Below are positions 59,969 to 64,000 of a DNA stretch of 64,000 nucleotides, in pieces (positions within the stretch are counted from its first letter, which is position 1; each line of letters starts with the position of its first letter). The notes under the pieces are model-generated. The model was not told the DNA's origin. It saw only the letters and a list, made by a program, of their open reading frames with translations, and ran no database searches. The position numbers and the translations under genes are program-made. Source of the DNA: Ramazzottius varieornatus (lineage: Eukaryota > Tardigrada > Eutardigrada > Parachela > Ramazzottiidae); contig BDGG01000002.1 of the NCBI GenBank assembly GCA_001949185.1, positions 2,680,467-2,744,466 on the forward strand, in the 5' to 3' direction.

Positions 59969-61540
59969 ATGAACAAAAAAACCAAACGCACTTCTATGTC
60001 TAGTTACAGCGTCCGCAGAAAGGCAAAACTTATCTGCTCGTGTTGTAGCTTATCGTGCGAATGCCAAGCGAAACGGGAAGAAAACTTTGTGCCTCCTGCC
60101 ACTGTCCGCAAGGCGAGAAAGCTCAAAAGAGCGGCACCGTTAAATACAAAAATTTGTTCTCGATGCGACGTTACTTTGTTTTGCACGGACGCTGACTCTT
60201 TGTGCTGTGGGCGAACTCTGAGAAAGCAGGAGCCATTGATCCAACTTCCTGATGTACCTGCTGCATGGATTGCAATACTTTCGATCACTGCTTCCGCGAC
60301 CCATTGTCGACAGTATAATAACCACTTTGCATTTAGTGCTATTGCTTCAACACATGGAATGAATCGAGTTCCTGGCGGTCCATCCAATCTCATTTTGCAT
60401 GGCAAGACGTACCACCGTATCCTACCGGGCTAATGCGAGTCGGGACCCTTGAGGTTCTTCCTGTATGATAGACTGAGTAATAGTAATGGTAAGGTTCATC
60501 TGGAAGTTCACTGGGTTGAAACTATTTTGGAATAAGCTGAAATCTTTATCGGAAGAGACTGCGAGGCTTGGAGGAGCTCGTGAGATTGCTGCGCTGATTG
60601 TAATTGATCCCAGCAAACCCATCAAGGCGAAGACCATAGTTTATTGGCGTCGGACCTGTTTTCATCAGTTCCAAATATGAATTGTATTTTCCACTTCAGT
60701 ACGTACTGATAGCGCCTGATGGGATACCTGGATGGAGCGAAGAAATCAAGTACGATTAGCCAAGTAGCGTATTACAGACAACTGTTGATGCGGCACAAAC
60801 CGATGCATATGTTCGGATCACTGATTAACAGCTGAGGAGCGATGAAACGATTAACGCGGACGGTGAGAATAAGATTGGGCGAGTTTACCTCACCTCTGAG
60901 TTTCTTGGATCTCCACGCCATCAAAGTTAGTTGTTGATTCATTAGCTATTGTAAAGAGTTTTGGGAATCCCACCTTTTTTATAACAATGTCCTGCAATCC
61001 CAAATGGCCGCTTCCCATGAAAAACTTGCTCAGCTTTTTGAGTTTATTCCAAAGGCCCTCAAGTGTGGAAAAAGTATCTGTCGAATGCACGTAATTGAAT
61101 TTCAGAAACGTGGTTTTCCACATGCTCACATTGCTATCAAAGCGCAGAATGAGCCTAAAACGGCAGAAGAAATCGACGCTGTCATTAGCGCCTGCCTCCC
61201 TCGTGATAACCCGCCGTTAAAAGGAATTATAGAATCACTGTACATCCATTCCTGCCGACCAGAACGGTGTCACAAAAAGCAGAAGATAACGAGTAATTAC
61301 AAAGAACCGCGCTGCGACCAGGGATACCCTTTTGTCCTAACGAACAAAAGTTACATCGATGAAGCTGGGTATGTTCGGCACAAACGTCAAACGCAAGAGA
61401 ACCGGTCAGTAGTGTCGTTCAACCCAGAATTGACTTATGCACTGGACTGCCATATCAATGTGGATATATCCCGAAGTTGGCTGACATCGACCCTAAGGCG
61501 CCACTCAACCCAGAAGCCCGTAAAATACCCATTACATTAG
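59969..61540 (+). pseudogene. Helitron Rep/helicase remnant (amino half, frameshifted)
   Basis: The first open part (to 60433) holds the cysteine-rich start and SLCCGRTLRKQEPLIQLPD, YNNHFAFSAIASTHG and LILHGKTYHRILPG blocks typical of the Helitron amino region. The frame then breaks (RFFLYD continues in another frame) and a clean segment resumes at 61004-61540. That segment carries HVIEFQKRGFPHAHIAIK, in which HAH is the HUH metal site of the rolling-circle nuclease, then CDQGYPFVLTNKSYIDEAGYV and LDCHINVDIS. The catalytic tyrosines and helicase half are not seen. An inactive, partial copy. Confidence 0.75.
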
Positions 61541-61590
61541 TACTTTAATACTGTGCTCCACCCATCCTACAAATACTTTCCAAAGGATTC

Positions 61591-61921
61591 CTGGTCTCCA
61601 TCGAAGAAGTGAAGAAGGCCGACAAGAAAGTCAAGACCAAAGAATGGCGTGAAGTGATCATCAGAGTTAAGACTATTGAGGAGGGACGAACCCTCATTCT
61701 ACGAGGACCACCGGTAAAACCACCTCACCGAAATACTCGGAGCAACAGCATGCAAGTTTATTTTATCTATTTCAGGCCGTCATTTTTGCGAAGGAAACAT
61801 TTGCGCATGAAATCCTGGTGTTGAAAGGATTACAACTCGTGAAGGACTCTTTGGAGACCACACCAGGAAAATTCCTCTGGTACACGAACAACGATATTTC
61901 CAAGCATGAACTCAAGGAGTA
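61591..61921 (+). CDS. Orphan coding exons, unknown family
   Basis: Not recognised. Two open segments read like real protein and are joined by a plausible intron: 61591-61713 (VKKADKKVKTKEWREVIIRV) with donor CCG|GTAAAA, and 61777-61921 (ETFAHEILVLKGLQLVKDSL) after TTTCAG, ending in TAG. The joined frame keeps phase 0. The sequence is charged and helical, without leader or membrane span. No start codon or promoter is assigned; it may be the end of a gene or transposon cargo next to the Helitron remnant. Confidence 0.35.
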
Positions 61922-62218
61922 GATGGATGAGCAATTGAACATGTAGTTTTTCATCTAGCAATTTTCCATCTAGTCATCTTTCTGGTTGTGCAAACCAGAA
62001 AGCAGCCACACTGAGCAATTGAAAATGCAGCAACAACCCGTAAGCAAACACAACTTCACCTCCGTCAAGACCTCTGCATTTTTCCTGCACTTTTCCATCC
62101 CAACTTTACAACCCGTTTATCATAAGTTAAATCCGGTCATTACACCTCGATCCTTCCAGTTTTTTCTACATCATCGACAAGCTGCGAGCGAGCCGAAGGC
62201 AAATCGAACAGCTTGTGT

Positions 62219-62306
62219 TATATTAAGATTACATCCGAACTCTGGCAGCTCGGCTTTATTGAATCAAAATTATATTAGGTCGAGATACCCTTATCCCAAA
62301 ACCACT
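62219..62306 (+). repeat. Direct repeat flanking the Helitron remnant, right copy
   Basis: Partner of 59010-59097. The pair brackets the Helitron-derived coding remnants. Confidence 0.55.
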
Positions 62307-62441
62307 AGCTGCTGAATATGGCCCTGCTGGAGCGTGAAACACGAGTTGAAGTGGTTGACTGATTGCGTTCCCCTGACAAGTAGGCAGGGTGATATGGCCT
62401 TTTCATTTACATGTCTCAAATACTGTATTTTGCTTTCTAGG

Positions 62442-62980
62442 TGAAGTGGATTAAGCATGTCCCTTCTGGGACCGTCTACATCCTGTTCTTCTGCGACAGT
62501 CCGAAGATGGTCACGCTATATGCAGCGGATAACACGGACGCGACGGATGACGTCCAACGTTTTCTGATGGGATTGGAACGAATGTGGAGGAAGCCCTTGC
62601 AGAGCCAGGCAGTCAGCTCCCGGTAGGTGAAGTAGATGATGATGCAACTGCTTCCATGTCAACACAATGGGCAAGCAACGGCAGTGGCTTCAAAAGCTTT
62701 CACGTCGAGAAAGAAACCAGTTCGCTTACTCTCGGATTCATCGGCTTCTTCCGATGGCGAATCAAAATCCGATGGTATAAACTTGAAGCCACAGAAGACA
62801 GAGTCGAAAGTCCCTCTAACCCTCAGCGGAAGTATGAAGCCTTCTCCGCCACGAAAGTTCCCAAGCTACGACGAAGCGTCCAAAGGGTATGAGAAACGCA
62901 AACTAGAACTCGAATCCTAGAAGATCAATATTGCCCGACGAAAGATAATGACTATGGAGAAGATCGCTGAGTACCAACAT
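62442..62980 (+). other. Possible exons of an unrecognised gene or transposon
   Basis: A TTTGCTTTCTAG acceptor precedes an open stretch (VKWIKHVPSGTVYILFFCDS). Further on, another frame has a Ser/Asp/Lys-rich part (RLLSDSSASSDGESKSDG), a stop, then a helical block (RRKIMTMEKIAEYQHAER). Such a tail is common in small MYB/SANT-type proteins of transposons, but no domain can be named. The frames do not join without assumptions. Confidence 0.3.
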
Positions 62981-63009
62981 GCGGAGCGTATGGAGGCCTT
63001 AAGCATCCA

Positions 63010-63345
63010 GCGACTGATTTGGCCGCCGTCTTGAAAATTATGTCGGCTGGAAATTTCGTGCCGTCGGCCTTAATCGTCAGGTTGATGGTCATGCCTTCTT
63101 TGTCACCTTGTGGACGCTTCACAGGTACCGGTGACAGTTCCGCTCAGCGAAAGAGAAGCTTCAGCTTCTCCCAACAATTTCAGGACTGATGTTTCGGGCT
63201 TACTCCTACCTGTTTCACTCCTTTCGGAGACAAAGTATCGTCTCCTGGAATAACCAGGCGGATCATGGTTTCGTCTGAGTTACGGATGCGGCTCTTTGGG
63301 GTATTCCTGGTGTAAACGTACTCCTGGATTTGAAGGAAGAACAAG
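63010..63345 (-). pseudogene. Fragment of a pogo/Tigger-like transposase
   Basis: On the minus strand, RIRNSDETMIRLVIPGDDTL, SPKGVKQVGV and, after a frame break, MTINLTIKADGTKFPADIIFK match the first catalytic block of pogo/Tigger DDE transposases (N.DET....P, KG.K.V.V, ADG.K.P...IFK). The rest is missing. Different in sequence from the transposon at 7.3-9.7 kb. Confidence 0.62.
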
Positions 63346-64000
63346 CGGGAAACGAAAACTGAAATTAAATGTAAATTAAACCAGGTATTTATCGACTGCA
63401 AACAACTATGTGAAAAGGCCACACCCGGGGGGCTCATCACGCTAAGTGGGTCCGAAAAGTGACCCAGCTGATCAGCACTTTACAGTAGAGCATGGAATCT
63501 GGCCGCATGCGCTGCACTGCACTGCAGCTGTGCTGTGCTGCAGTACAACCGCAGCGCATGAACTGACGAAATTTGTGCAGCACAGCACAGCATACAGCAG
63601 AAAGCTATAGACTACCGCGCAGATGCACCTACCGAAACCTGACAAAAATTACAGTTTTTGGGCATTCGAACGTCAGCCGTCTCAGCTTTGCCGCACTTTA
63701 GGACAACGTTCTCCAGGTTGACTACCGATTTCGCTGACTGAATTACAAACCACGTCAATACATCGGCGTTCCGCGCAGTTGCCCCAGGTCAACGTGCGTC
63801 TGCAGCACAGCTGCTTAGCCACTGGGCTTGGAAGTTGTGCAGCACAGCGCAACGTACAGCACCCTGGTAATGTGCGCAGCACAGTCACAGTGTACTTTTG
63901 GACCTGCGGCCCAGTGCTCTACTTTACAGTAACTCCTAAGCACGTTACGGGTAGAAAAAACGCTTTTTCAGGGAAAGCTTGCGCGACCAGTCGTTGTTCT
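63346..64000. other. Low-complexity GCAGCACAGC-rich end of window
   Basis: Runs such as GCAGCACAGCACAGCATACA and CTGCACTGCACTGCAGCTGT occur at about 63500-63600, 63795-63815 and 63835-63885, in both orientations. They suggest a degenerate inverted or tandem repeat. No gene is recognised. Confidence 0.5.

Overview
This is eukaryotic, animal nuclear DNA. Conserved genes are split by short GT-AG introns (many 50-150 bases), and the gene set is metazoan: an aminergic-type GPCR, a sigma-class glutathione S-transferase, an EGF-type ligand, a fibrinogen-related protein, a Kazal inhibitor, a TIA-1/TIAR RNA-binding protein, the proteasome ATPase Rpt4 and the helicase RTEL1. No bacterial operon structure, rRNA, tRNA or CRISPR was seen. 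A small invertebrate with a compact but transposon-littered genome fits; a tardigrade or other ecdysozoan is my guess from overall style, not a proven assignment.

Layout. 0-7 kb: a predicted membrane-anchored EGF ligand (+) and a GPCR (-), then unassigned DNA with CCGGAT-rich repeats. 7-12 kb: an R2/CRE-type non-LTR retrotransposon split by a pogo/Tigger-like DNA transposon with long terminal inverted repeats. 13-14 kb: a GST gene. 14-30 kb: mostly gene-poor, with several short inverted-repeat elements (MITEs), a frameshifted monocarboxylate-type transporter gene (-), a pseudogene scrap and a second, decayed retrotransposon tail carrying the endonuclease part. 30.6-31.1 kb: a foldback element. 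31.6-44.3 kb: three minus-strand genes for secreted proteins. 45-47.2 kb: a fibrinogen-domain gene (+) facing a Kazal gene (-). 48.4-57.1 kb: the densest housekeeping block (TIAR, Rpt4, RTEL1). 57.2-64 kb: a hAT-like MITE, another MITE, a broken Helitron, a pogo-like fragment and a few orphan exons.

The main find is at 33-44.3 kb. Two neighbouring genes each encode a signal peptide, an astacin-fold domain, a Ser/Thr/Pro/Gly linker, a second astacin-fold domain and a long mucin-like tail (predicted 910 and 1867 residues; the exon lengths and phases I derived sum exactly to whole codons). In all four domains the structural cysteines, the RPDRD-like and YDYCSITHN-like blocks and the final YGC are kept, but the zinc-binding HExxHxxGxxH helix is replaced and the Met-turn SIMHY has become SITHN or SVTHN. 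This looks like a family of catalytically dead, mucin-fused pseudo-astacins kept by selection as a scaffold or binding module. With the adjacent secreted FReD and Kazal genes it forms a local cluster of extracellular proteins; a role in mucus, cuticle, adhesion or defence is inference only.
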